From Mimachlamys varia (Eukaryota; Mollusca; Bivalvia; Pectinida; Pectinidae): a stretch of DNA of 64,000 nt. Both the position numbers and the translations under genes were made by a program. The notes under the pieces were generated by a model that saw only the letters and a list, made by a program, of their open reading frames with translations, had not been told where the DNA came from and ran no database searches. The stretch spans positions 52,000,401-52,064,400 of the forward strand of contig OX392527.1 in NCBI GenBank assembly GCA_947623455.1. The letters are read 5' to 3'. Shown here in pieces: positions 1 to 10,856 of this stretch (the first letter of the stretch is position 1; each line of letters begins with the position of its first letter).

Positions 1-510
1 TTCTAAAAATATTTTTTACAGTATATAACTGTGAACTATAGAATTATATATATTGTATATTGTATATATCATGTATATATGTTACTTCTAGTTACATGTA
101 CCTATGCGATAATTAAGAACCATTATTCTTATGTTCTCGCTGCGAGAATCAAGAAACCTTAGTTCTCGTAATCTCATCGCGATATTAAAAGATATATGAT
201 GACATCAATCAGCCATCATTTTGCAGCTGTCAAAAATCATTGTTCACCGTAGACTCTAAAATGTTAATACATTAACTACCAAACACTTGTACGACAGCAG
301 TGTCTATATAAAATTCCAATTTTCTGTCCAAACGCTACATATGAATATGTTTCTGAATAGACATATTCATTTTGAAATGTCCTTAAGCCTACTACGGGCT
401 GTCCACAACGCCATCTAGTTTATTTCGCTAGCATGCAGCATGTTTTGAACATGAAAACAAAAATGTCTGACAGAAAGTGCTGTCAATGCCTTATTCTTGT
501 CAGTAATATG
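1..510. other. AT-rich intergenic sequence, no gene seen
   Basis: No reading frame with recognisable protein similarity and no RNA gene was seen. Several short TATA/ATATAT runs lie at the left edge (about 35-80). The window edge cuts whatever lies to the left. Confidence 0.5.
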
Positions 511-763
511 CACGGGAACTGATAATGTGTTACAGCTACTGTAGTTTTGGACCAAAAACTGAGGTGTTTTTAAGTAATTTTACACTTGTTTGGTTTAGAT
601 AAATTTTCGATAAAAATACCTTTTCAATACTCAATAGCCTTTTCGACCATTGAGGAAGGCATATCCCCCCTCCGCTACTCTCCAAAAAAGTATGATTGTA
701 AACACTTAAACACTTTAGTTTTTTGGTCCAAAATAAGTTGTAATCAATTATCAGTTCCTTGTG
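511..763. mobile_element. Old copy of a foldback hAT-type MITE
   Basis: The two ends are imperfect inverted repeats: the left end begins CACGGGAACTGATAAT and the right end reads as its diverged complement up to about 763. Inside each arm the phrase TTTTGGACCAAAA and its complement recur, and both arms match the much younger palindromic copy at 58106-58357. The flanking 8 bases no longer match, so the target duplication has decayed. It has no coding capacity; short frames inside it are by-products of the palindrome. Confidence 0.65.
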
Positions 764-3059
764 CTTCATGCTTCATATAATTGTGTGGAAACAAAATGTA
801 ATTATTAGCGCATTTTATATGCTTTCACTGATCAATTGATTATTATTACTATTTTGAATATTACAAAGCTAGTGTTTATTGTTTGTTTTGCGTAAATATG
901 TTTCTCAGTTGAACTTGAAAACAGTTGAGAATCTCGCCCATTAACGAAACTTTATACAGATAATTTATACATATATGCCTCAAGGTTAGGTGTATAGGTC
1001 TGTCCCTGTCCATGGGATCTTTTTGGAAAATATTTTTCCATGATTACCTCGATACCAATGTATTCAGGTGAGCGATACTTGTTTTAGAAAAGTATTAATA
1101 AAAGTAGGATAAAACATTTACTGTATGTTTCAAAGAAATCGCTTCCAATTGCATACATACAGTGTATACATAAACGGGAAATTAACTTTTTCTGTCATAC
1201 TTGCTATCAAAACCTCATTACCGCAGCTGTCGTCGTCGTCATCGTCTTATCATAATACAAAAAATGCAATCATCATCATCATTGAACTGTTATCTTCAAT
1301 TTTCCAAGTTCTATATATTCTATAGGCTTTTTTTCTTTTTATTCGGTTTGAGACTGAACTGTTGCATACAATTTGTATTGCAATGTACTTATAATCGTCA
1401 TACTTCGGTTGCTTGTTTCGTAAGAAGTGTCGGGGAGAGGGGAATGACTTAATGTTGTATTATTCCATATTCTTACGCAAAACGTGTGTGATTCTATTGC
1501 TGTGTTTGAAAAAAAAAATCATTGTGTTACGGACATGTGTCAATAAGTCTCGGTTTGTATTTTCATGTTTCCATAAATTCTTCGTTCAATGTCAACTTTC
1601 AGTTTGTGAATGGGGTACATAACTTATTAACTTTTGTAAAATTACAACTATACAATAGATGTGTGGGGGGTTTCTTTCCATTTAAGTAAGGTGACACATT
1701 CTATTTGACTTGTGCATGACTAAAAGTCGTTATTGAAATCTGATGCCAGTCAGGCTTGTTTTCTGAAATATGTATCCCCGTTTATTTTCAGCATCGGGCC
1801 GAGTAATAAGTAATAATATGTTTTTGTTTACAATTGTAATTGACAACTGTAGTGGTTTTCTATTGTAATAATATAACTCATGCTAGCAATTTGTACAGTG
1901 TATATTTGAAAATTATTGTCAATAAAGTTTGAGATGCATTATAGTCATTATTCTCTTAAAGTCTTACAGTGTTGACAAGTTATACGGGTAAATCCCTTTT
2001 AAAGTTTTGGTATGTCTGTAATCCGATTATGTGTGTACATGAATACTAGCTGTTTTTGTCCCATATACAGGAAGAAAAGCAAAGGGGTTAATTAAGAATA
2101 TATTTTAAACTTCCTGAGCAATATAAATGAATATAGTTTAGTTACAGACTATTGATATTTTGTCTTGTCAAAGCATCTGTATAACTAAGTTATTTTGTAT
2201 TCTAATAACAAATGTTAGTACAGTACAAAATATCTTAAAGTATTGTTATCAATTTATTGCAACAAACATAGTAATAAAACTGCTTCAATTGTAATAATAA
2301 GCCTTGTTGTAATTATTTTTTTGAACATCATTTATTTCATTTAAGTTAATTTCATTGTAATAGATAAATTAGTGTTTTGATTATTACATTAGGTTCTACC
2401 TCATTGTAATAAAGTGTGTTACATTCCAGATCTTGCATATTTACAAAATCAGCCTAGCGCAGACTTTAACATCATCAATTTGTTGAAGTTATGAGATAAG
2501 TGCAGACAATTTCAACTTTTTAGACTAGAATTTTTTCTTAATGTAGATACAGTCTTTAAGCAAGGACAAGCTTTCAAGAAATGTAAAATTATTTTTATTA
2601 CAATTATGCATGATATCGACGCTAATTATAATGATATTTTGTTATGTCAATAAGCGTCGCTTATTGTTATAATTTAGAAGTTTATTACAATAAGGTTAAC
2701 CTGAATGTAATAATTATTACAATAAGCAATTTATTACAATATGGGTTGCAACGCTGCAATATTGTTTAATGTATAATGTAAAATTAACATAATCCCAATA
2801 AATATGATGCGAATGTATATAGTTTTGCGACAAGAGGTTTCCGTATTTTTATATTCCGTAATATGTATCGACCAATTGTACAAATCATGCGTGTAGGAAT
2901 CGCACAAATAAACGCACGACCAGTTGTGCGCATCATGGGCGAACGATGTGTGCACGATGTTTTCACGATGCAAGCACGCATTTTTTGGTGCGTTGTGCGT
3001 AACCACAACTTTATGAAATATCCTGGAAGAACTTTGATAGGCCTAGCTTGATGTTCGAT
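764..3059. other. Intergenic AT-rich region
   Basis: No gene is supported. A short TCG-rich run lies at about 1226-1250. Between about 2180 and 2760 the words TTGTAATAA and TTATTACAA recur many times in both orientations in an AT-rich background. From 2885 to 3005 there is a locally GC-richer stretch dense in CGCAC/GTGCG words. Reading frames here are short and overlap on both strands, as expected of non-coding DNA. Confidence 0.4.
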
Positions 3060-3930
3060 CCAGTTGACATGTCAGTCAATAAAATATGTTAAAGTTGAAG
3101 TATCATTCTGATAAACGAATGTTTAAATGTCAACAACAATTTTGGTTAATGGAGCATCCGGTTTCTTGATAAGAGAAACTATGACAAACGACGAGCTTAT
3201 AACTAAGCTGAACTTGGGTATTTTGAATAAATTAATGGTGAGTCTAACTCACCGAATGCGCTCATTATACATATTTTATTTACATTTGTATACAGTTATA
3301 ATGTAAACCTACATACACTATTTGCATACATTTATAAACAGTAATAACAAAATTATATTGATAACCAGAACACTATGATACTTTTATACATATATTAGAC
3401 ATTATCAATGTTTTACATAAATACTATGAATATAGAAAAAAATGAAGTTTGATCAAACACCAGTATACATTTGAAGAAAGCAATAATTTCAATAAATATT
3501 GAAATTACTAATTCTAACAAAAAGTATATAAAAATAATTCATTTTAATTTATGTAATTTTCTCCTTTTCCCCAGAAAAAAAATTTACATATCTAAGTTTT
3601 TCCAAAAATATAAATGGCAAAGTGTTTTTCAACAGTGAATGTACCTAATTAATAACCTGTTATTTACGAGCAGGAAGTGTGCCATATATCATAAATATAT
3701 ATAAACATAAATACATTGTATTTGTGTTTATTATGTGTGAAATGATAAGGGCCAAGACATACCATTGCTGGTTGTATTATATTAGGGAAGTCATTTAGTT
3801 GTCAACAGGAAAACCAAGCCGGTATTTCGTGAAAAAGTATCCACCGTTCATACACCATATGAAACAAGCCCTGTGTATTTTGGGAAACGTTCGTTGGACA
3901 TACACTGTATAAAACCAAAATTCGAGTGAA
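3060..3930 (+). repeat. Upstream block duplicated at 9775-10790
   Basis: This stretch aligns by eye, in the same order, to 9775-10790 upstream of the second receptor gene. Shared landmarks are the TTCTGATAAACGAATGT phrase (about 3109 and 9805), ACCGAATG (3261 and 9943), CATTTATAAACAGTAAT (about 3329), the AGCAGGAA block (3669) and a promoter-like block ending in a TATA box. It is one end of the tandem duplication that produced the two receptor genes, or a third partial copy of it. Confidence 0.7.
3797..3930 (+). promoter_or_regulatory. Orphan copy of the receptor-gene promoter block
   Basis: The block begins with TTGTCAACAGGAAAACC and ends with a TATAAAA box at 3908-3914. Its first half matches the gene 1 promoter (from about 4697) and its second half matches the gene 2 promoter (from about 10727 to 10785). 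No receptor exon follows: downstream lie a fragment of the reverse-transcriptase repeat (about 3940-3990) and a hammerhead-bearing repeat. It therefore looks like the promoter of a lost third receptor copy, or a local duplication of the promoter alone. Confidence 0.5.
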
Positions 3931-3994
3931 CAAAATATGCGTAAAGGAGATATTTACACGGAGACCCTTGGAAAAGTACAACTGTTACAGAAAA

Positions 3995-4235
3995 GATTAC
4001 GTGACTCACACATGCTGCACCTTTTAAATTTAGTAATAGATACAGTATGTTGAAAAAGAATTAAACTGCACCAAAAAGCTGTTTCGTCCTCCTAAGACTC
4101 TTCATTGATGCTAGAGGCCTAATCTAATGTAGAAGCAAAAGTGTCAGGTGCGTACAACCCCTTTAATTTATGAATTTAGAAGTAAAATTAAACAAGTTCT
4201 GTATAATTTCAAATCGTGTATTGCTGAATGTAATT
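3995..4235 (-). repeat. Hammerhead-bearing dispersed repeat, copy A
   Basis: Same family as the repeats at about 8250-8390, 9370-9655, 18720-18800, 38840-38990 and 40725-40975. On the minus strand the order is: a left part with GTTGTACGCACCTGACAC, then the hammerhead-like core (4068-4111), then a right part with ACTAAATTTAAAAGGTGCAGCA. There is no open reading frame; it is a short non-autonomous element. Confidence 0.7.
4068..4111 (-). ncRNA. Degenerate hammerhead ribozyme-like core, copy A
   Basis: On the minus strand: stem I half GCATCA, then ATGAAGA in place of the invariant CTGANGA (C3 changed), stem II GTCT...GGAC, then GAAAC, loop AGCT, TTT in place of GTA, and the other stem I half TGGTGC. 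Stem I still pairs but the core cytosine and the cleavage triplet are lost, so self-cleavage is unlikely. Confidence 0.45.
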
Positions 4236-4690
4236 CAACCGTTTTTTGATACGACCAACTTTTCAAATTAAAAGTTATATGATTCGCAATTTTAAGAAAT
4301 GTATTAGAACTATGTTGTACCTTATAAGAGATACTCTGAACTTCTTTGTATAGGTAAAACTAGAAATGAAAAACGCCAAGAAATTACTAATTGCCAACAA
4401 ACCTCAATTTAGAGTGCTCACATGATAAGTTTTTTTTCTTTCTAACAATTTATCATATTAATGCATAAAAACATCAGAGCAAACGAAAGCGTTACAAACT
4501 ATAATGTGATCCAAAAATTGGCCAAACAACATTATTAAGACCAAAGATGACTCAGATAAAACGTACACAAATACCCCTGAAAAAAACAAACGAAATTAAT
4601 GCTGGTTTTTCGGTAAAGGAGACATCTTCTTGTATTGATATCGACTGTATACTACCAGTTTGTAACAGAGTTCAGTGCTTGAACAGATGT
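4236..4690. other. Intergenic sequence between repeat copy A and the gene 1 promoter
   Basis: No feature recognised. A 114-codon frame starting at 4547 runs through the promoter and first non-coding exon of receptor gene 1; it has no recognisable similarity and is not conserved in the gene 2 counterpart, so it is not called. Confidence 0.4.
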
Positions 4691-4694
4691 CAAT

Positions 4695-4838
4695 TGGTTG
4701 TTAACAGGAAAACCGGGCCTGTATTTCTAAGAAAAATAACCGCCATTCATAGACTATATAAAGTAAAGCTGACACAGCTGACCACTCAACCGTTATACGG
4801 TTTCGCTCATCCATTGTTTGAATTCACTAAGACAAAAG
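4695..4838 (+). promoter_or_regulatory. Promoter and first non-coding exon of receptor gene 1
   Basis: A TATA box (TATATAAAG) lies at 4755-4763. A GTATGT splice donor follows at 4839, so a short 5'UTR exon of roughly 4785-4838 is inferred. The acceptor of the 5'UTR intron is the TTATCGCAG ending at 5236. Box, donor and acceptor have counterparts in the same order in gene 2 (10770, 10857 and 11489), which is the main support. The transcription start itself is inferred. Confidence 0.55.
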
Positions 4839-5454
4839 GTATGTTATCAAATTATTATCTAATAACTATCTACTTCATCGATTTGCTTTGATACTTTATA
4901 TGGTACGATAAATATTCTTACAAAACATTTGACTTATAATGATATGGAGTTGCTACCTTTTATGTGAACGTAAAATAGTACATTTTTCGATTACTGAGTT
5001 CTGCAAATGGGAAAGTATTCCATGACCATAGGTGTTGATATGCAAAAAATATAACCTATCGGTGATAGCCACCAGAAGGCCCAAATTGCAACCCCTCCTA
5101 TTACGGAACAGATATATCATTTACATTAGCGAAGTGAACGCTTAACATTAAACAAACCAATGTAAAATGAAAATTAAATGCAATGATCGATAAACGTGTA
5201 ATCTCAACTATTTTAGTGTTTAATTTTTTATCGCAGGAAAATGTAGATTGGCTATTCCACAACAACGACGAAAAGAAGAGTATCTATTTGAACAAAGAAA
5301 TTTTGAGAAATCACAGGAATATACCTGGTAACAGAAACAAAACACAACACCAAACGATTAATTACTAAAAACACAAATATTGTGAAGCTGGACCAAGTAC
5401 TTAACGAGAAACTGTGAAACAGAAATATCTGAGTCGTTTGTAGATTCCTCACCA

Positions 5455-7823
5455 ATGTCTTTAACCAGTGATCGACTAACAACGGACAGCTCGTCCACGG
5501 ACACGTCGTGTTTCAACACGACTGGTGAAACACCTCCTTTGCAACCACTTCCAAGAATCGGCTTTTTCATCGCTTGGTTTGTTGCTGTTATCATTGGAAA
5601 CTGTATGGTCATAGTTATTCTTTTATACAAAAAACAAAAACACAAATGGCGCATATTTTACCGACTCGTTTTCATAGTGGCAGTGACTGATTTCACAGGA
5701 CAGGTAATCACGATTCCAATTGCATTCGCGTCATACTCAAGCAAGGGCATGCTTGTGGATGGTGATCAACTTTGCGACGTGGTCTCATTAATAACAATAA
5801 TGACGTCACTAATATCCATTTTGTTGGTTTGCCTCATGTCTATAGATCGTTTCATAGCAATTCGGTCCCCTATATTCTACAGAAACAAAATAACAATCAG
5901 CCAAATGAATATAGGAGTAGGATTCGTTCTTGTACTAGCTCTTTGTGTAGGATTTCTACCGACATTTGGAGTGAACAGGCACAAGTTACAAAACGAAGGA
6001 GTGTGGTGCTTCTTTGATCTCCATCCAGCTGAACTAGCAGGTCGGGTTTACCTGTGCCTATGCGCAGTCATTGGAATGGCAGCCGTACTGTCAATGCTGA
6101 TAATGAATGGACTGGTTTTACATCGATTGTGGCATAGGTACAAAGGAAAAACGCGTCCCGGAAGTCCGATACCAAACGTTGGTTTGGGAGTTAAAAACAT
6201 TCAAAACATCTTCTTTGTGGTCATACTTATGACAGTATTCTTTTTCTCGTGGACACCTTTCATCGTAAGTATTCTTTATCAATTATTTTGAAAATAATTA
6301 CAACATTAATATGGATTCTCTTATGAAAATATTATTAGGGAAGTTGTCATAAATCAGCACCAAACAGACAGTGTATATTCTACTAATTTGATTTCTGTTT
6401 TTGTGTGAGCGGTAATATATTCATCTTGTTTTCTTTTTATTAAAATATTATTTATATTCCTGACAAATTATATGTACAAATTATAAAATGTATTTCTACC
6501 CTAATGATTAAGAAATAAGTACTATATTTGTACTTATACATGATCTTTCCCATTGTTCATGACACGCTTAGCTAATATAACACATACAACTTTGCGGTTA
6601 TGGCTTGATATAAACACAATAAACTGTTTGAAATAAAGATAGAACAAGATATAAGGTAAAGAGAGACACTGGTAATTTACTAGTAGTTTTACCCGGTTGT
6701 AGGGTAATTTAGATTACAATGATATCTTAATGTAATTAGGATTCTAATTGCTTAAAAATCTTCTTGTGGATCTGATTTGATTTTGCGTAGCATTGAAAAT
6801 GTTTATGTTCTGGTCATATATTTAGGAAACAGCACCATACAGTAACAAGTAACACTTAATTTGTTAAGGCAAACGAGTCAAATACCTATGACGTGAATCA
6901 TTGTTATTTATTCAAAACAATAAAAAATATTAATTGTCCTCTACAATTTTTCTACATGAACAAAAGGGAGCATCTACACGATTTCTTTCAAAAAGATGGC
7001 ATTTTAGTAAACTGCATTCGAGACGTTACAGGGTAAAAAATATTTGCCATTGTGCCGATCCTACATAAAACTATAAAGATATTTATTTTTATCATAATGC
7101 TCTTTTTTTTTGTACAATTGAATTTTTATTTCAACTACTGTTAAGTTAAAAATCATACAGTCAGGCATTTATGTGTAATTGTTGAAATAAATGCATTTTA
7201 ATCGCGGAATTGATCTTTAATTTGTAAAACCCGGTGTCAAAGGACAAAAAGACATACAATATCGACGTCAACGTATAAATGAGTTTACATAGAACTCGTA
7301 GTTTAATAAAGTTGGGAGAGCGTATTTCACAGAACAAAACACTTGTATCCTTCAACAACTCACTTAAACAATCCTTTTTATAAATAAAAAGCGTAATACT
7401 TTCTCAAAACCACTGCATACCTTACAGTTGACATCATATCACCAAAACGACATCATAAAGCGTAGTTAATTTTAATTGTTTTTATTGGGAAAACACGAGG
7501 AAAACACGAATTTCGTGTTACACAGGATTCAAATTATTTGATCAAGATTGACAATTAAAAGGTTGTTTAATGTTGTTAAATCTCAGGTATGGCTTTTTAT
7601 CAACGCCACTGGATCGTCTGCTATTGATCATGATTTGGACGCTGAATTTGTAAAATTGGCCACCATGCATCAAGTCCTCAACCCGTGGATATATATCGTG
7701 CACGAGTGTATTGTTCCCCGATGCCTGGAGTATGCAAGGGAGCATAGCAATCAAGGAAGTATCATCCGTCGTATTTGGGACGACCGAGACACTTCACAAC
7801 AGGAAAACACATCTTGTAGATGA
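5455..7823 (+). CDS. Prostanoid (EP-like) receptor, class A GPCR, gene 1 (2 coding exons)
   Basis: Coding exons are 5455-6264 and 7587-7823. A GTAAGT donor at 6265 and a CTCAG acceptor ending at 7586 join in phase 0 to give 348 residues. Seven membrane segments are visible. Family marks are Asp79 in TM2, Cys107 before TM3, DRF (131-133) in place of DRY, the GVWCF motif in extracellular loop 2 (182-186), SWTP (265-268) in TM6 and NPWIY (302-306) in TM7. The WCF loop motif, the short protein and the [DN]PWIY ending point to prostaglandin/thromboxane receptors, closest in feel to EP types. Such receptors sit in the plasma membrane and couple lipid signals to G proteins. The arginine of TM7 conserved in vertebrate prostanoid receptors is Lys293 here. 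The sister gene starts ten codons further upstream; the matching codon here is ATA (5425-5427), so translation probably starts at 5455. The ligand is unknown. Confidence 0.85.
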
Positions 7824-8245
7824 ATGACTGTATCATCTGTTTTTGTGATTTATATTGAGATCGTATTCAGATGATATACCTAGTTTAGATGATACAGACC
7901 ATTATACTTTGTATACGGATTGAAATAATAATTTAACCTGTAAGTGAAAAATACGATGGCCCAGATATATGTTCATCGTATATCGAATAAGAAAGTGTAT
8001 GAATAACTGAGAAATATTTGACGATTATTCAAATGTAATATCTTTACAGCTGTGTTGCTTAGGCAATAAGGAAGTAATTTCTTTACAAATGAATATACTT
8101 AAAACAAATAATTATAAAATGTATGATCCTCATTCTTTTATTTGAATTTTAATATGTTATATAATTTTCATGCGTTTTGGTATATAAATGATTATATCGG
8201 AATTTCGTCAGTTTTTCACGGAAATTATGTTTGTTGTTCTGCACA
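7824..8245. other. 3' flank of receptor gene 1
   Basis: Presumed 3'UTR and intergenic sequence. AT-rich; no clear canonical polyadenylation signal close to the stop codon was noticed and no other feature is seen. Confidence 0.35.
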
Positions 8246-8249
8246 TGTT

Positions 8250-8390
8250 ATATACTTTTTGGCCCCTAGCATCACTGAAGAGTCCTAGGAGGACGAAAAA
8301 GCTGTATGGTGCAGTTTAATTCATGTTTTCGGCATGCTGTATCTATTACCAAATTTAAAAGGTGCAGAACATGTGTGTTACGTCATCTTT
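8250..8390 (+). repeat. Hammerhead-bearing dispersed repeat, copy B
   Basis: Contains the family's TTTGGCCCCTAGCATCACTG lead-in, the hammerhead core and the right-hand part ending in AATTTAAAAGGTGCAGAAC. The left arm is shorter than in copy C. Non-coding. Confidence 0.7.
8269..8312 (+). ncRNA. Hammerhead ribozyme (type I), near-intact copy B
   Basis: Read 5' to 3': stem I half GCATCA (8269-8274); invariant core CTGAAGA (8275-8281); stem II GTCC (8282-8285), loop TAGGA, GGAC (8291-8294); core GAAA (8295-8298); very short stem III with loop AGCT; cleavage triplet GTA (8304-8306); stem I partner TGGTGC (8307-8312), which pairs with GCATCA using one G-U pair. Predicted cleavage is after A8306. 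The only flaw is A in place of C at position 15.2, which weakens the two-base-pair stem III. An open stem I with a tiny stem III is the arrangement known from hammerheads of Penelope-like elements and animal retrozymes. Confidence 0.7.
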
Positions 8391-9369
8391 TAAAAGGAAA
8401 TAGTCGAACGAATATGTCAATGAAACCTTTATTAATCAATGAAATAACAACATTTACAGCAAACTTTAATGTGAATATTTTGTGTAAAAACAACGCCATT
8501 TTATTTACGAAACAAACCAATTACAGAAAAGGTTTTGTATGATAAATTGAAGATACAATGTGTCATTATGAATATAGTGTTACTGACACCCGAACGAATT
8601 TTAATTGTGGGGTCGCAATGCTGCATTTTTATCAATATGTTTAGCCTGAAATCCATTCAGATATACGTAAACGTTTGCATTTGACCACTTCATCTAAAAC
8701 TCTGAATTTGGTTTCAGGTAAAATAAAAACCAACCGTAGATGTTGTGTTTGTTTGCAATTGTTTATATAGCTTTAAAGAAAAAGAAAATTAAGCCGCATT
8801 TCATAGATCATAAGATCAAATAAAGGAGTAGAAGGTAAACTATTAGATACATATATGTTTTTTAAGTTTTATATTATGATATACAATGCTGATTTAAATT
8901 CAACAAACTAGTGCAAAGCGAAAAGGGGATTCGATACTGTGTAATCTGCAATAAATCACTATTGCTTTTGTTTATATGTGTTTCCATTGTCAAAGGGTGA
9001 GTTATTCTTTTTTGTATGTATCTGCATTTAATTTGATTAACACTATCTTTGTGCACTGTACTGGTTAACTGGAAATAAGAAACCATATAATACAAAAGCA
9101 TCAACAAAACCATAATCAGAACTTGGAATCAATAACATAAATGGTATAAACAATGAACAGACTTGGACGGTTAAAAGTACGAGAAACTAGGACCAGGTGT
9201 TCCAGAGGAGTAAGCGTAAGAATATCTTAATCAAATAAAAAAATCACGCAAGTAAAGCTACTTTTTATAATGCGTGCTAAATAAGTATCATATCAGAACA
9301 TATTTATTATAATTGAAAATAGAGCTCATATTTAACTATCTTGATTAATACTGATTCGTATGTTAATAT
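8391..9369. other. Intergenic sequence between the receptor genes
   Basis: No gene seen. A short, reversed fragment of the dispersed reverse-transcriptase element lies at about 9170-9220, with the phrase CCAGGTGTTCCAGAGGAGTA. Otherwise AT-rich and featureless. Confidence 0.4.
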
Positions 9370-9655
9370 ACACATTTTCGTAGTACACGATTTTAAATTA
9401 TACAGAACTTGTTTAATGTTACTTCTAAATTTATAAATTAAAGGGGTTGTACGCACCTGAACCTTCTGATTTTACATAAGTTTGGAAATTTAGGATTCCC
9501 ACCTTTTGACCCCTAGCATCACAGAAGAGTCCTACATGTAGGAGGACGATACAGCTGTATAATACAGTTTAATTTCTTTTTCGACATACTGTATCTATTA
9601 CTAAATTTAAAAGGTGCAGCATATGTGTATGCTACTTCATCTTTAAAAAAATTGT
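9370..9655 (+). repeat. Hammerhead-bearing dispersed repeat, copy C (longest left arm)
   Basis: This copy shows the fullest layout: a left arm from about 9388 (ACGATTTTAAATTATACAG), then AAAGGGGTTGTACGCACCTG, a middle with CATAAGTTTGGAAATT, the hammerhead-like core (9516-9565), and a right arm with ACTAAATTTAAAAGGTGCAGCA. Copies A and F carry the same arms in the other orientation. Total length is about 270 bp with no coding capacity. Confidence 0.7.
9516..9565 (+). ncRNA. Degenerate hammerhead ribozyme-like core, copy C
   Basis: GCATCA, then CAGAAGA in place of CTGAAGA (U4 changed), a lengthened stem II (GTCC-TACATGTAGGA-GGAC), GATAC in place of GAAAC, loop AGCT, and GTA followed by TAATAC. 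Two core positions are mutated and stem I no longer pairs well, so it is probably inactive. Confidence 0.4.
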
Positions 9656-9774
9656 ATAACTGGACTTGATGGGAGTTTTGAATACTATTTTGAACCCGAT
9701 AATAATACGTTTATTTCAAATACGAAATAGGGGGTTTCTTTCATACACGGTATATTAAAAATGTTATACAGAAT
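9656..9774. other. Short spacer
   Basis: Nothing recognised between repeat copy C and the duplicated upstream block. Confidence 0.3.
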
Positions 9775-10790
9775 ATATGTTGACATATTGATAAATAAAT
9801 TCTGATAAATGAATGTCTAAAGGTTAACATCACTTTTGATTAAAGTAGTATAGGATTTTCTTATCAGAGAAGTTATGGCAAATAAAAAGCTAATACTTAA
9901 CTAAATTGGAGGATTTTAAATACTTTTTTAATATATATACCGAATGTGCACAAACATTTCAAATATTTGATTTACATTTCTATAAACATACATATAAAAT
10001 TTGCATATATCCATAAACAGTAATTATATACATTGATAAACAAAATTAAGACACCTTAATTCACATAGGTATTAGACAATATCAGTATTTCTACGAATTA
10101 AATACTCCACTTCGAATTTGCATTTGAAAAATAATAAAGTTTTAAAAAAAACCAATATTCATTTACAAAATGTAATAATTTGCATTAATATACAGATACA
10201 AATTTATATTCTTAAGAAAAACATCAACATATTTTGTACAGTAGTGTATTGTATTTATGTACTGAAATGATTAACAAAAATTTACATGGCGAGTGTCGTC
10301 GATGAAGCAAAAGACGCTTACTCTTCCGGAACACCTGGTCTTTTCTCTAAGACTTGTACTTTTACAGGAGTCTCCTTGTAAATCTTTCCTTTTATTTTTC
10401 GCCTGGTTTAATCGATTTTGAGTTTGGATTATGATTTTGTTACGCTTTGGTATTCTCTTATTTATTTTTAAAACCATTTTGGAAACTACTATAACAGTAT
10501 TATATAAACTTGTTTCATGTCCTGACCTGGAAATAAATGGCTACGTGTTTTTTTAAACAGCGAATATTCGCATTAGTAACTCTTTATTTTCACTAGCAGG
10601 AAACATGACATATATTATAAATAGATACATTGCATCTGTGCTTATAAGGTCAGTAGGATAAGGGTCATGACATACTCTAGCTGGTGTCATTGTATTACGG
10701 AAGTAAACTAGTTGTTAACAGGAAAACCAGCCCTGTGTATCTGGGGAAATATTAGTTAGTCATAAACTTTATAAAACTAAAACTGAAACA
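9775..10790 (+). repeat. Upstream block of receptor gene 2, duplicated at 3060-3930
   Basis: Collinear with 3060-3930. It is longer because it carries an inserted fragment of the dispersed reverse-transcriptase element at 10277-10470 that the other copy lacks. It ends in the gene 2 promoter. Confidence 0.7.
10277..10470 (+). mobile_element. 3' end of dispersed reverse-transcriptase element
   Basis: Matches the 3' non-coding part of the element at 36190-36390 and 31256-31460 (reverse). Markers are GTGTCGTCGATGAAG, ACTCTTCCGGAACACCTG, GTTTAATCGATTTTGAGTTT and TTTTGTTACGCTTTGGTATT. No coding part is present, consistent with a 5'-truncated retroelement insertion. Confidence 0.65.
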
Positions 10791-10856
10791 GCTGACCAAC
10801 AGTCCTTTGTTTAACACCAACATCACGATTAACTGTGATAACAACGGCGAAATGTG
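10712..10856 (+). promoter_or_regulatory. Promoter and first non-coding exon of receptor gene 2
   Basis: A TATAAAA box lies at 10770-10776 and a GTATGT donor at 10857. The 5'UTR intron would end at the TTCAACAG before 11490, leaving about 172 nt of leader before the ATG at 11662. The GTTAACAGGAAAACC block about 50 bp upstream of the box is shared with gene 1 and with the orphan block at 3797. Confidence 0.55.

Noticed and set aside
4547..4891. 114-codon open frame upstream of receptor gene 1
   Set aside because: It overlaps the promoter and 5'UTR exon, is not conserved at the gene 2 promoter and shows no protein similarity.
10277..10470. Hammerhead core within the RT-element 3' end (CGATGAAG words)
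   Set aside because: No CTGANGA/GAAA pair with a closing stem II could be found on either strand.
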